29,629 nt of DNA. Source: CAYQLT01 sp964418425 (GTDB lineage: Bacteria > Bacillota > Limnochordia > Limnochordales > Geochordaceae). The position numbers were made by a program, and so were the translations under genes. This document shows positions 8,111 to 15,466 of the stretch, piece by piece. Each line of letters starts with the position of its first letter. Position 1 is the first letter of the stretch. Under the pieces are notes generated by a model. That model was not told where the DNA came from, did not search any database, and worked only from the letters and a program-made list of their open reading frames with translations. The DNA is taken from positions 1 through 29,629 of the forward strand of contig CAYQLT010000030.1 of NCBI GenBank assembly GCA_964418425.1. The letters run 5' to 3'.

Positions 8111-8390
8111 GATCCTCAGCATCACCGAGGACGGGCTTCGCAGCGGCAAGGTGAGCTTCGGCGGGATCGTGAAGGACGTCTGCCTGGCCTACGTCCCCGA
8201 AGCCCGGGTCGGCGACTACGTCATCGTTCACGTCGGCTTTGCCATCTGCCAGGTGGACGAGCAGGAGGCGACGAGGGTGTTCGAACTGTTGCGGGAGATG
8301 GAAGAGCTGGGCGAAATCGGGGAGCCAGCGGGGAGACAGCCGGCCGGCCGGAGAGGTGAGCCGGCCCGGACAGGGGAGCCGGGACCGTGA
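8088..8390 (+). CDS. hypC: Hydrogenase maturation chaperone HypC
   Basis: HypC shuttles the Fe(CN)2CO unit from the HypD complex to the hydrogenase large subunit precursor. It begins MCLGIPGKI, the family signature in which Cys2 is essential after Met removal, and this fixes the start at 8088. The beta-barrel core runs to about residue 80 (VKDVCLAYVPEARVGDYVIVHVGFAICQVDEQEA). The 100-residue length includes a charged, Gly/Pro/Arg-rich tail of about 22 residues not typical of HypC. It overlaps hypF by 23 bp and hypD by 4 bp. Confidence 0.95.
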   Translation: MCLGIPGKILSITEDGLRSGKVSFGGIVKDVCLAYVPEARVGDYVIVHVGFAICQVDEQEATRVFELLREMEELGEIGEPAGRQPAGRRGEPARTGEPGP

Positions 8391-9352
8391 GGTTCCTGGA
8401 CGAGTACCGGGACCCGGAAGCGGCGCGGCGCATGGTGCAGGCCATCCACCGGGTGACCACCCGGCCCTGGACGCTGATGGAGGTCTGCGGCGGGCAGACC
8501 CACAACCTCATCCGGTTCGGCATCGACGAACTTCTGCCGGAGGGCCTCACCCTGGTGCACGGGCCCGGCTGTCCTGTGTGCGTCACGCCGGTCGAGATCA
8601 TCGACCGGGCCCTGGAGATCGCCTCCCGCCGGGACGGCCGCTCTGTCATCTTCTGCTCCTTCGGGGACATGCTGAGGGTTCCGGGGTCGGGCAGGGACCT
8701 TCTGGCCGTCCGGGCGGAGGGGGCGGATGTTCGGGTGGTCTACTCGCCCCTGGACGCTTTGCGGCTGGCGGTGGAGAACAGGGATAGCGAGGTTGTGTTC
8801 TTCGCGGTCGGTTTTGAAACCACCGCNNNNNNNNNNNNNNNNNNNNNNNNNNNNNNNNNNNNNNNNNNNNNNNNNNNNNNNNNNNNNNNNNNNNNNNNNN
8901 NNNNNNNNNNNNNNNNNNNNNNNNNNTTCGAGGTGGAAAACCAGTACGCGAGGGCGGTGCGGCGGGAGGGCAATCCGGCGGCCCGGCGCCTCATCGATGA
9001 GGTGTTTGAGGTGGCACCCCGGAGGTGGAGGGGCCTGGGAATCATTGCGGAAAGCGGGCTTCGGCTGCGGCCCCGCTACCGGGAGTACGACGCCGAGATC
9101 CGGTTCGGGCTGGCCGGAGAGAGCGGCCGGGCCGGGGACACCCTGCCGGGGGCGCCGGCCGCGGACGGGGAGAACCGTGCGGGGGGCGGCGAACCGGCGG
9201 AGTGCATCGCCGGGCGCATCCTTCAAGGGCGCAGCAAGCCCCCCGAGTGCCCCGCCTTCGGCACCCGCTGCACCCCGGAGCACCCGCTTGGGGCACCCAT
9301 GGTTTCCGCCGAGGGGGCCTGCGCCGCCTATTACCGATACCGCCGGTCGTGA
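8387..9352 (+). CDS. hypD: Hydrogenase Fe-ligand assembly protein HypD, interrupted by a scaffold gap
   Basis: HypD is the 4Fe-4S scaffold on which the Fe(CN)2CO moiety is assembled with HypC and HypE. Before the gap (8387-8826) are LMEVCGGQTHNLIRFGI, VHGPGCPVCVTP and IFCSFGDMLRVPG, all HypD signatures. After it (8927-9352) come FEVENQYARAVRREGN, GLRLRPRYREYDAE and the C-terminal cysteine block CIAGRILQG, ECPAFGTRCTPEHPLGAPM, EGACAAYYRY. Visible parts total about 288 residues, against about 360-370 for the family, so the true gap is probably more than 100 bp. A low-complexity insert (GRAGDTLPGAPAADGENRA) precedes the C-terminal block. GTG at 8387 overlaps hypC. Confidence 0.92.
   Translation: MRFLDEYRDPEAARRMVQAIHRVTTRPWTLMEVCGGQTHNLIRFGIDELLPEGLTLVHGPGCPVCVTPVEIIDRALEIASRRDGRSVIFCSFGDMLRVPGSGRDLLAVRAEGADVRVVYSPLDALRLAVENRDSEVVFFAVGFETTXXXXXXXXXXXXXXXXXXXXXXXXXXXXXXXXXXFEVENQYARAVRREGNPAARRLIDEVFEVAPRRWRGLGIIAESGLRLRPRYREYDAEIRFGLAGESGRAGDTLPGAPAADGENRAGGGEPAECIAGRILQGRSKPPECPAFGTRCTPEHPLGAPMVSAEGACAAYYRYRRS
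8827..8926. other. Scaffold gap (100 N) inside hypD
   Basis: A placeholder of exactly 100 N. The flanking coding frame resumes in register, but HypD is short by about 70-80 residues, which suggests the missing DNA is over 200 bp. Confidence 0.95.
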
Positions 9353-9434
9353 CCGCCCGCAGGGGCCGCGGGGCCGTCGGCGAAGCCCGGCAGCCCCGGA
9401 CCGACGGTATCTCCGCAGGAGGGAGAGGCTCGCT

Positions 9435-10586
9435 TTGGCCGAACCGAGCGATTTCGCCCTGAGCTGTCCCGTGCCGCTCACCCGCTACCCGAGGGTTCTC
9501 TTGGCCCACGGAGGCGGCGGGCGGCTGATGCGCCAGCTCATCGAGGAGCTGTTCGTGCCAGCCCTTGGGCCCCCTGCGCCGGGCGAGCTGCACGACGGGG
9601 CCGAGCTGGATCTACCCGAAGCCCTGCTCCAGCCGGGCGCCCGGCTCGCCTTCACCACCGACGCCTTCGTGGTGAGCCCCCTCTTCTTTCCGGGCGGCGA
9701 CATCGGCACGCTGGCCGTAAACGGCACGGTCAACGACCTGGCCATGTGCGGGGCACGGCCGCTGGCGTTGAGCGTGGCGCTCATCCTGGAAGAGGGGCTG
9801 GAGATGGAGACCCTGTGGCGCGTCACGCGCTCCATACGGGAGGCGGCCGACCGGGCCGGCGTGCGGGTGGTCACAGGCGACACCAAGGTGGTGGAGCGGG
9901 GGAAAGGCGACGGCCTGTTTGTGGCCACGGCCGGCGTCGGGGTCATCGGCCCCGGCAGGGGTACCTTCCCCTCCAGGGTTCGGGCCGGCGATGCGATTTT
10001 GCTCAACGGCGACATCGGGCGCCACGGGGTGGCCATCCTATCCGTTCGGGAGGGCCTGCAGTTTGAGTCCACCATCGAGAGCGACACGGCGCCTCTCGCG
10101 GATCTGGTGGCGACGCTGCTGGATTGCGGGGCCGAGGTGCACTGCCTGCGGGATCTCACCCGGGGAGGGCTGGTGAGCGCCCTCAACGAGATCGCCGGGC
10201 AGACCACCGCCGCCCGGCAGGCCGCCGCCTGGCAGGCTGCGGCTGGTGAGCCGGAGGGAAGCGGGCTCGGGATCGTGGTGGAGGAGGCCGAGATCCCGGT
10301 TCGGGACGACGTGCAGGGCGCTTGCGAGCTTCTGGGGCTGGACCCCCTCTACGTCGCCAACGAGGGGCGTTTCGTGGCCTTCGTGGCGGAGCAGGACGCC
10401 CCTCGGGCTCTGGAGGCGATGCGCTCGCACCCCCTGGGGAGGGAGGCCCGCATCATCGGCCGGGTGGTGGAGGCCCATCCCGGGCAAACAGGCGTCCTCC
10501 CGGGCCAGGTGGTCATGAAGACCCGGGTAGGCACGAGCCGGGTGCTGGACATGCTGAGCGGCGAACAGCTGCCCCGGATCTGCTGA
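9435..10586 (+). CDS. hypE: Hydrogenase maturation protein HypE (carbamoyl dehydratase)
   Basis: HypE carries the carbamoyl group from HypF on its C-terminal cysteine and dehydrates it with ATP to a thiocyanate that donates CN to Fe on HypD. It is a PurM-like ATPase. Visible are LLAHGGGGRLMRQLI near the N-terminus, FTTDAFVVSPLFFPGGDIG, AVNGTVNDLAMCGA, VVTGDTKVVERGKGDG, LRDLTRGGLVSALNEIAG and the C-terminal acceptor motif PRIC ending the protein. TTG at 9435 is chosen because GAGAGG (9423-9428) sits 6 bases before it and AGGAGG (9417-9422) just upstream. An insert containing RQAAA-WQAAA (10215-10244) separates NEIAG from the GLGIVVEEAEIPV block. An 82-bp spacer separates it from hypD. Confidence 0.94.
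   Translation: MAEPSDFALSCPVPLTRYPRVLLAHGGGGRLMRQLIEELFVPALGPPAPGELHDGAELDLPEALLQPGARLAFTTDAFVVSPLFFPGGDIGTLAVNGTVNDLAMCGARPLALSVALILEEGLEMETLWRVTRSIREAADRAGVRVVTGDTKVVERGKGDGLFVATAGVGVIGPGRGTFPSRVRAGDAILLNGDIGRHGVAILSVREGLQFESTIESDTAPLADLVATLLDCGAEVHCLRDLTRGGLVSALNEIAGQTTAARQAAAWQAAAGEPEGSGLGIVVEEAEIPVRDDVQGACELLGLDPLYVANEGRFVAFVAEQDAPRALEAMRSHPLGREARIIGRVVEAHPGQTGVLPGQVVMKTRVGTSRVLDMLSGEQLPRIC
10215..10244 (+). repeat. Two-copy 15-bp tandem repeat in hypE
   Basis: The adjacent units CGGCAGGCCGCCGCC and TGGCAGGCTGCGGCT encode RQAAA then WQAAA within a lineage-specific insert of about 20 residues. It is a likely slippage expansion. Confidence 0.6.
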
Positions 10587-10631
10587 GGGGATAGGCTGCG
10601 CCCGTGCCGGTCAGGGAAGGCTGCAAGCGGC

Positions 10632-11075
10632 GTGCATGAACTGGGTATCGCCCTGTGGATGTTGGAACGGGCCAGCGAGGTGGCCCGGCGCTGCGGGGCG
10701 GGGCGGGTCGAGGCCGTGGAGGCGAGGATCGGGGAACTCTCCGGCGTGGAGCCCTCGGCGCTGCGGTTCGCCTTTGAGGCGGCGCGAGCGGCCGTGCCGC
10801 TGTGCGAGTGTGCGGTGTTGAAGGTGCAGTGGGTGCCGGTGAGGGTGAGCTGCCCGGCGTGCGGGGCAGAGGGGGCACCCGGGCCTTTTTCGTTTGCCTG
10901 CGGAGCGTGCGCAAACCCCGAGACCTCAGTCGTCGCCGGGGAAGAGCTGGAGCTGGTGGCGGTGGAGATAGAAACCCCGACCGGGGCGGCGGCAACGGGC
11001 GGCGCAGCCGGGGAGGGCCGACAGGCAAAACCTGCACGGGACGGCACCCCACGACATGGAGCGGCGGAAGAATGA
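10632..11075 (+). CDS. hypA: Hydrogenase nickel chaperone HypA
   Basis: HypA delivers Ni2+ to the large subunit together with HypB. The GTG start at 10632 is fixed by the N-terminal MHE motif, in which the amino terminus and His2 bind nickel. The structural zinc site is C74-x2-C77 ... C90-x2-C93. The core ends at about residue 113, as in other HypA proteins. The remaining about 34 residues are a Gly/Ala/Arg/Pro-rich tail, probably disordered. A 45-bp spacer with a weak GGGAAGG ribosome site separates it from hypE. Confidence 0.95.
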   Translation: MHELGIALWMLERASEVARRCGAGRVEAVEARIGELSGVEPSALRFAFEAARAAVPLCECAVLKVQWVPVRVSCPACGAEGAPGPFSFACGACANPETSVVAGEELELVAVEIETPTGAAATGGAAGEGRQAKPARDGTPRHGAAEE

Positions 11076-11087
11076 GGGGGGCTCTTC

Positions 11088-11798
11088 GTGGGCGAGCGAG
11101 TTCCAGTCGAGCAAAAGGTGCTTTCGGCCAACGACCGGCTGGCGCAGGAGCTGCGGGAGAGGTGGGGGCGCAACGGGGTCTTCTGCATCAACGTGGTCGG
11201 CGCCTCCGGTTGCGGTAAGACGTCGCTGCTGGAGCAGACCCTCGAGCGCCTGCGGGGCCGGGTGCGGGCGGGGGTGCTGGTGGGGGATGTTCAAACCGAG
11301 CGGGACGCTGAGCGGCTGGCGCGGTTCGGGTTTCCCGTGAAGCAGATCATCACCGCCGGCGTGTGCCACCTGGATGCGAGCATGGTTCAGCGGCACCTGC
11401 CCTTCGTGGAGTCCGAGGGGCTGGAGCTTTTGGTGATCGAGAACGTGGGCAACCTGATCTGCCCGTCCGCCTACGACCTGGGGGAAGACGTGCGGGTGGT
11501 CGTGCTCAGCACCGTCGAGGGAGACGACAAGCCGCTCAAGTATCCAGGCATGTTCCGCAAATCCCAGATTCTGGTGATCAGTAAGCTCGACCTGGTGGGC
11601 TGCACGGAGTTCGACGTCGAGCGGGCGGTTGCCCACGCCAGGGCCATCAACCCGGCGCTGACGGTCTTCAAGACCTCCAGCCGCACCGGCGAGGGGCTGG
11701 ATGAGTGGCTGGCGTGGCTGGAGCAGCGAGTAGCCGATAAGCGTGGGAGCACCCGACCGACGGGCACCCCCGCCAGGCCGACGGCGCAGCCCTCCTGA
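11088..11798 (+). CDS. hypB: Hydrogenase nickel insertion GTPase HypB
   Basis: This SIMIBI-class GTPase drives nickel transfer with HypA. It has a P-loop GASGCGKTS (38-46), switch region GDVQTERDAERLA (66-78), the metal-site residues C93-H94 (GVCHLDA) and C125 (GNLICP), the family signature IENVGN (117-122), and SKLD (165-168) in place of NKxD for guanine recognition. It lacks both the N-terminal CxxCGC high-affinity nickel motif and a His-rich stretch. The 236 residues include a Pro/Thr/Arg-rich tail. GTG at 11088 has GAGGGGG about 7 bases upstream. It is the last gene of the hydrogenase operon. Confidence 0.95.
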   Translation: MGERVPVEQKVLSANDRLAQELRERWGRNGVFCINVVGASGCGKTSLLEQTLERLRGRVRAGVLVGDVQTERDAERLARFGFPVKQIITAGVCHLDASMVQRHLPFVESEGLELLVIENVGNLICPSAYDLGEDVRVVVLSTVEGDDKPLKYPGMFRKSQILVISKLDLVGCTEFDVERAVAHARAINPALTVFKTSSRTGEGLDEWLAWLEQRVADKRGSTRPTGTPARPTAQPS

Positions 11799-11924
11799 AT
11801 ACGGCGGTGGAGCGCCAGTGGCGAGTGTCAGCGTAATCGCGAGCTTGAGAGCGATTGCATCCACCGTACGGCCTAAATGAGCCTCGCAAAGCTCACCAGA
11901 GACCTGTAAGCGCCTTAGCACCAG

Positions 11925-11953
11925 TTGCAGCGACAGGAGGGTCCGGTTACTTT
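11925..11953 (+). promoter_or_regulatory. Possible promoter of the gntR/TRAP operon
   Basis: TTGCAG (11925-11930) and TACTTT (11948-11953) are separated by 17 bp and resemble -35/-10 hexamers only moderately (about three of six positions each). Transcription would start near 11960, right at the palindrome, consistent with repression by the encoded regulator. Confidence 0.3.
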
Positions 11954-11960
11954 TGGAGCA

Positions 11961-11978
11961 GTCAGACCGCGGTCTGAC
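11961..11978. promoter_or_regulatory. Perfect 18-bp palindrome, candidate operator for the GntR/FCD regulator
   Basis: GTCAGACCGCGGTCTGAC is perfectly self-complementary over 18 bp and lies 25 bp before the regulator's ATG and just downstream of the possible promoter. Dimeric GntR-family regulators bind such sites and often control their own operon. The palindrome is seen directly; the binding partner is inferred from position. Confidence 0.6.
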
Positions 11979-12003
11979 CACACACCGCCGAGGAAGTCTG
12001 TCT

Positions 12004-12807
12004 ATGCAGCCCCAAGAGCAACCATCGGTCCCGGCCCGCACGCCGAGCGAGTCGGTCGCTAGAGGCCAGGAGCGTACTGGCTCAGCAGTGTCCGCGGTCG
12101 TCGCCTACCTGAAGGAGCAAGTGCTGAGTGGCGTGGTGCGTCCAGGAGATCGGATCGCTCCCGAAAGGCAACTCGCGGAGCGACTGGGTGTCAGCCGGCC
12201 CATGGTTCGGGAGGCCTTACGCAGTCTTGACAGTCTTGGGATCATACGGATCGAACCAGGACGGGGAGCATATGTGGTGAAGCCCAGCGCCCGAATCCTC
12301 TCTGACTTCGTTAGCCTGGCGTTAGCGAGGTCCGAGGCCGCTTCGGAGAGCGTATTGGAGTTGCGCATCATCCTCGAGTGCGGGGCGGCCCGGCTTGCCG
12401 CCAGCCGTCGATCGTTGGAGGAACTCGCCGAGATCCGAGCCGCGCTCCAGCGCATGCCAACGCAAGTCACGAATGACGATGTCGGCGCGCAGGCCGACTA
12501 CGACTTTCACGTCGCCGTGGTGCGAGCGACGCACAACCCGGCACTCATGTTCGTCTACCAATCTATCGAGGAGTTGCTTCGAAAGAGCCACTACGAAAGA
12601 AGAGTGGCCGTCTTCAACCTCCCGGGGGCACTAGAGCGGCTGGTACAGGCCCACGTGGCCATATACCACGCAATACGGGATGGCGATCCCGAACTGGCCG
12701 AGCGACGAATGAGAGATCACTTCTTCGTCGTCACCCAGGCTTACGAAGCTCTGCCGCCCACGACTCCCCCGGTGGCAGGATCGCCTGGAAGGGGTGACAA
12801 CTCGTAA
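12004..12807 (+). CDS. GntR-family transcriptional regulator, FadR/FCD subfamily
   Basis: This is a dimeric DNA-binding regulator that usually responds to an organic acid or sugar acid. The winged helix covers about residues 28-95 (LSGVVRPGDRIAPERQLAERLGVSRPMVREALRSLDSLGIIRIEPGRGAYV). The C-terminal FCD all-helical domain has the metal/ligand residues D165 and H169 (DYDFH), H217 (AHVAIYHAI) and H239 (RDHF). It has 267 residues, normal for the family. The ATG at 12004 has GAGGAAG 7 bases upstream, preferred over the upstream TTG at 11953. Its stop overlaps the oxidoreductase start (TAATG), so it heads the operon it probably controls. Confidence 0.93.
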   Translation: MQPQEQPSVPARTPSESVARGQERTGSAVSAVVAYLKEQVLSGVVRPGDRIAPERQLAERLGVSRPMVREALRSLDSLGIIRIEPGRGAYVVKPSARILSDFVSLALARSEAASESVLELRIILECGAARLAASRRSLEELAEIRAALQRMPTQVTNDDVGAQADYDFHVAVVRATHNPALMFVYQSIEELLRKSHYERRVAVFNLPGALERLVQAHVAIYHAIRDGDPELAERRMRDHFFVVTQAYEALPPTTPPVAGSPGRGDNS

Positions 12808-13826
12808 TGGAGCAGCAGCCTGTAGGTGTTGCCGTCATAGGACTGGGCCGTGTCTCCCGCAGCCATCTGGACGGCCTCCGGCATTGGCCTTCGCTGGGCA
12901 GGCTGGTCGCTGTGGTCGACGTGCGGGAGGATCTTGCCCGTTCTGTTGCGCGGGAATTCCAGGTGGACTATTACACCGATGTGACGGCGGCACTGGAAGA
13001 CGATCGCATCGACGCGGTTGTCGTATGCCTGCCGCACTCCCTGCACGCACGGGTCACCATCGAGGCTGCGGAAAAGGGAAAGCACGTTTTGGTGGAAAAG
13101 CCCATGGCGACGTGCCTGGAGGATGGGCAGGCGATGGTCGCCGCGGCCGAGAAGAACGGCGTGCGTCTGATGATTGGGCAGAGCCGACGGTTCATTTACC
13201 CGCTAATGGAGGCCAAACGCAGGCTCCATGAAATAGGGAACCTGATCAATCTGCTTTACGTATTCGCGTGTTATTTCGACGTTCGCACCGCGCCTGCATG
13301 GTGGAGGTCCCGGGAGGCCACTGGCGGACTGGTTTACCCCATGCTCGGTTCACACAGCGTCGACTACACCCTTTGGGTCAACGAGGGCAAGAAGCCAGTC
13401 AGCGTCTACGCTCAAGGTTGTTCCCACAATCCGGACTTTGAGGGAGACGATGACGCGACCATTGTCATCACCTTTGAGGATGGTAGCCACGCCACCAACT
13501 TCCTGTCCATCAACAATCGGCCCAGCCGTCATGAGGGCCTGCTGATAGGAACCAGAGGCTCCATCTATTTCACCCATTCCGGCGATCACGAGGGGCTCAT
13601 CGGGGTTCCCGATACCCAACTGCAGATCAACGGGCAGTGGGTGACGTTTGAGGACCGCGTTCCTCATAACTTTGCTCTTCAAATGCGCGAGTTCCTTCTG
13701 TCGATTCTCGAGCGGCGGGAGCCGCGGCCGTCGGGCAGGGAGGTGCTGACGCAACTTCGGGTCATTGAGGCAGCCATGCAGTCGGCAGCTGAGGGGAGAG
13801 TGATACCCCTGACCAACGATCGGTGA
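12807..13826 (+). CDS. Gfo/Idh/MocA-family NAD(P)-dependent oxidoreductase
   Basis: This is an NAD(P)-dependent dehydrogenase of the sugar/inositol/dihydrodiol type, probably oxidising the TRAP substrate or a product of it. The N-terminal Rossmann domain has GLGRVS (12-17) and VVDVR (36-40), whose acidic residue suggests NAD. EKPMA (97-101) carries catalytic Lys98. The C-terminal beta-sheet domain has GGLVYPMLGSHSVDYTLW (173-190). By position, His183 matches the catalytic His of inositol dehydrogenases, but the partner Asp four residues earlier is Met179. It has 339 residues, the usual length. It is translationally coupled to the regulator. The substrate cannot be told from sequence alone. 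Confidence 0.9.
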   Translation: MEQQPVGVAVIGLGRVSRSHLDGLRHWPSLGRLVAVVDVREDLARSVAREFQVDYYTDVTAALEDDRIDAVVVCLPHSLHARVTIEAAEKGKHVLVEKPMATCLEDGQAMVAAAEKNGVRLMIGQSRRFIYPLMEAKRRLHEIGNLINLLYVFACYFDVRTAPAWWRSREATGGLVYPMLGSHSVDYTLWVNEGKKPVSVYAQGCSHNPDFEGDDDATIVITFEDGSHATNFLSINNRPSRHEGLLIGTRGSIYFTHSGDHEGLIGVPDTQLQINGQWVTFEDRVPHNFALQMREFLLSILERREPRPSGREVLTQLRVIEAAMQSAAEGRVIPLTNDR

Positions 13827-13840
13827 GGCTCGGAGCTTGA

Positions 13841-14887
13841 ATGCACCTCGGCATTTCCGGGGGACAGGGGGGATGGTGGATGCTCGGTCGCTCACGCCTC
13901 GCCCGCGCGGCGGTCATGGCGGTTGTCACGGTGGTAGCAAGCGTCAGCCAGCTGGCGGAAGCCGGGACTGTCTTGCGGTATGCCCATCCCAACGCTCCCG
14001 CGAGCATTCCCGGGCGCTTCGCCGAGACCTTCGCCGCTCGCGTCAAGGAGCTATCCAGAGGCAGGATCGAGGTGCAGGTGTTCCCGTCATCCCAGTTGGG
14101 TACAGTCCAGGAAATGATCCAGGGGGTCCGCGCCGGAAGCATCCAGATGGGGCATAACGACTTCGCTGCTCTCGGCCAGCTGCTTCCTGACCTGGCGGTA
14201 TTCAATGTCCCCTACCTGTACCGGGACGTGGCCCACGCGCTGCAGGCTACCGATCCGCTGAGATCCCCGGTTCTTCAGGCGCTCAATGAACAGCTCGTGT
14301 CCCAGAGCGGTGTACGTGTCCTGGGCAGCTTCCTGTACGGAGTTCGGCATTTGACGGCGAACCGGCCGATTTACTCCCCTTCGGACCTGCGGGGCGTCAA
14401 GATCCGGGCCATACCGTTGCCAATATGGATTGCCATGGTCGAAGGCATGGGAGCAATCCCAACGCCCGTGGACTTCTCAGAGCTGGCGACGGCTCTTGCA
14501 ACGAAGGTCGTGGACGGTCAGGAGAACCCGTTGACCACCATTTACGGGAACAAGTTCTACGAAGTGCAGAAATACCTGATGTTGACTGGTCACATGGTGG
14601 CCACGCTGGCCGTCTTTGTAAACGAGCGGTCATGGGGGAGATTGTCGGAGTCGGACAGGCAGGCAGTGCAGGAGGCCGTCAGGCAGGCGAGTGCCAAGGC
14701 GACGGAGTGGGGCCTGGACGAAGAGGAAACCCTAAAGGGAACCCTTCAGCAGCTGGGCATGACCGTCATCGGCCCCTCTGAGGGCCTGAAGGTAGAAGCC
14801 TTCAAAGAAGGCGTTCTCGCAAAGATTCGGGAGCGCTTCCCGCAATGGCAGAGCTACATACGGGACATCCAGTCCATGGGCCAGTGA
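13841..14887 (+). CDS. dctP: TRAP transporter substrate-binding protein DctP
   Basis: This is the periplasmic receptor of a TRAP importer, capturing a carboxylate-containing solute. It is a DctP-fold protein with LRYAHPNAPASIPGRFAE at the mature N-terminus, PSSQLGTVQEMIQGVRAGSIQM, the carboxylate-binding arginine context GVKIRAIP (185-192; Arg189) and DGQENPLTTIY (225-235). It has a Sec signal peptide without a lipobox cysteine, cleaved near AEA-GTV. The ATG at 13841 has GGAG 5 bases upstream (348 residues). The ATG at 13880 would give a cleaner signal peptide starting MLGRSRLARA and 335 residues. The following gene overlaps its end. Confidence 0.94.
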   Translation: MHLGISGGQGGWWMLGRSRLARAAVMAVVTVVASVSQLAEAGTVLRYAHPNAPASIPGRFAETFAARVKELSRGRIEVQVFPSSQLGTVQEMIQGVRAGSIQMGHNDFAALGQLLPDLAVFNVPYLYRDVAHALQATDPLRSPVLQALNEQLVSQSGVRVLGSFLYGVRHLTANRPIYSPSDLRGVKIRAIPLPIWIAMVEGMGAIPTPVDFSELATALATKVVDGQENPLTTIYGNKFYEVQKYLMLTGHMVATLAVFVNERSWGRLSESDRQAVQEAVRQASAKATEWGLDEEETLKGTLQQLGMTVIGPSEGLKVEAFKEGVLAKIRERFPQWQSYIRDIQSMGQ

Positions 14888-15438
14888 CCGGCGGAGGGCC
14901 TGCAGGGCAGGCCCTCCCGTCGCGGGGATTGCAGCAGGTCAACGTTCCGGAAGGCTGGCGCGCGGCAGACGGCTACCTGGCCGCTACAGGGCTGCTGGCT
15001 CTGACGGCGTTGACATTCGGGCAGGTCTTGCTGAGGTCCGTTCTACGCCACCCGCTATCCTGGTCGGACGAGGTTGCGCGCTACCTCCACATGTGGGTTG
15101 TCTTTTTGGGTGCCTGGCTCGCCTTGCGCGGCGGTCATCACGTGCGTGTAGACCTGGCCCGGCAACTCCTGTCTCCTCGCGGCCGCATGTGGCTCTCCCT
15201 CTGGTCGGACGGAATCGGGTTGGCGGTGTCGCTCGTCATCGTCATAAGCGGGTTCAGGGCTATCCGAGAGTTCGCAGGGCTGGCCACTCCGGCTGCCGGG
15301 ATACCGCAGAGCTTGGTCTTCCTTCCGGCGACCGTGGGGTTCGGGTTGATGCTCATTTCTTTCGCCCGATCCGCGCTCGCCTGTGTGCTGGCTCTTCGGA
15401 GTTCGCAAGCCAGTTCGGACCGTTACCGGGCTTCGTGA
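14884..15438 (+). CDS. dctQ: TRAP transporter small permease DctQ
   Basis: This is the four-helix small membrane subunit that partners DctM. Hydrophobic helices cover GYLAATGLLALTALTFGQVLL, YLHMWVVFLGAWLAL, WSDGIGLAVSLVIVISG and LVFLPATVGFGLMLISFA. The family block HPLSWSDEVARYLHMWVVFLGA with RGGHHVRVD is clear. The start is uncertain. GTG at 14884 overlaps the dctP stop in the GTGA style used elsewhere here and gives 184 residues but has no clear ribosome site. The ATG at 14845 gives 197 residues and has GGGAG 11 bases upstream. Confidence 0.92.
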   Translation: MTGGGPAGQALPSRGLQQVNVPEGWRAADGYLAATGLLALTALTFGQVLLRSVLRHPLSWSDEVARYLHMWVVFLGAWLALRGGHHVRVDLARQLLSPRGRMWLSLWSDGIGLAVSLVIVISGFRAIREFAGLATPAAGIPQSLVFLPATVGFGLMLISFARSALACVLALRSSQASSDRYRAS

Positions 15439-15466
15439 GCCTGCTTCCCTTGGAGGTCCAGCAACC

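Larger units (their letters stand above)
11799..12003. other. Intergenic region between hypB and the GntR-type regulator
   Basis: There is no gene in these 205 bp. A weak hairpin pairs AATCGC (11835-11840) with GCGATT (11851-11856) but has no T-run, so a clear terminator for the hydrogenase operon is missing. The right part holds a possible promoter (11925-11953), a perfect 18-bp palindrome (11961-11978) and the ribosome site GAGGAAG just before the regulator start. A TTG-initiated extension of the regulator from 11953 would translate through the palindrome and is considered unlikely. Confidence 0.6.

Noticed and set aside
11953..12003. TTG-initiated N-terminal extension of the GntR regulator
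   Set aside because: It would translate through the 18-bp palindrome and lacks family similarity. The ATG at 12004 has a good ribosome site.
15383..15466. GTG start of dctM at 15383
   Set aside because: It adds a polar extension inside dctQ. TTG at 15467 has GGAGG upstream and begins at the first transmembrane helix with normal family length.
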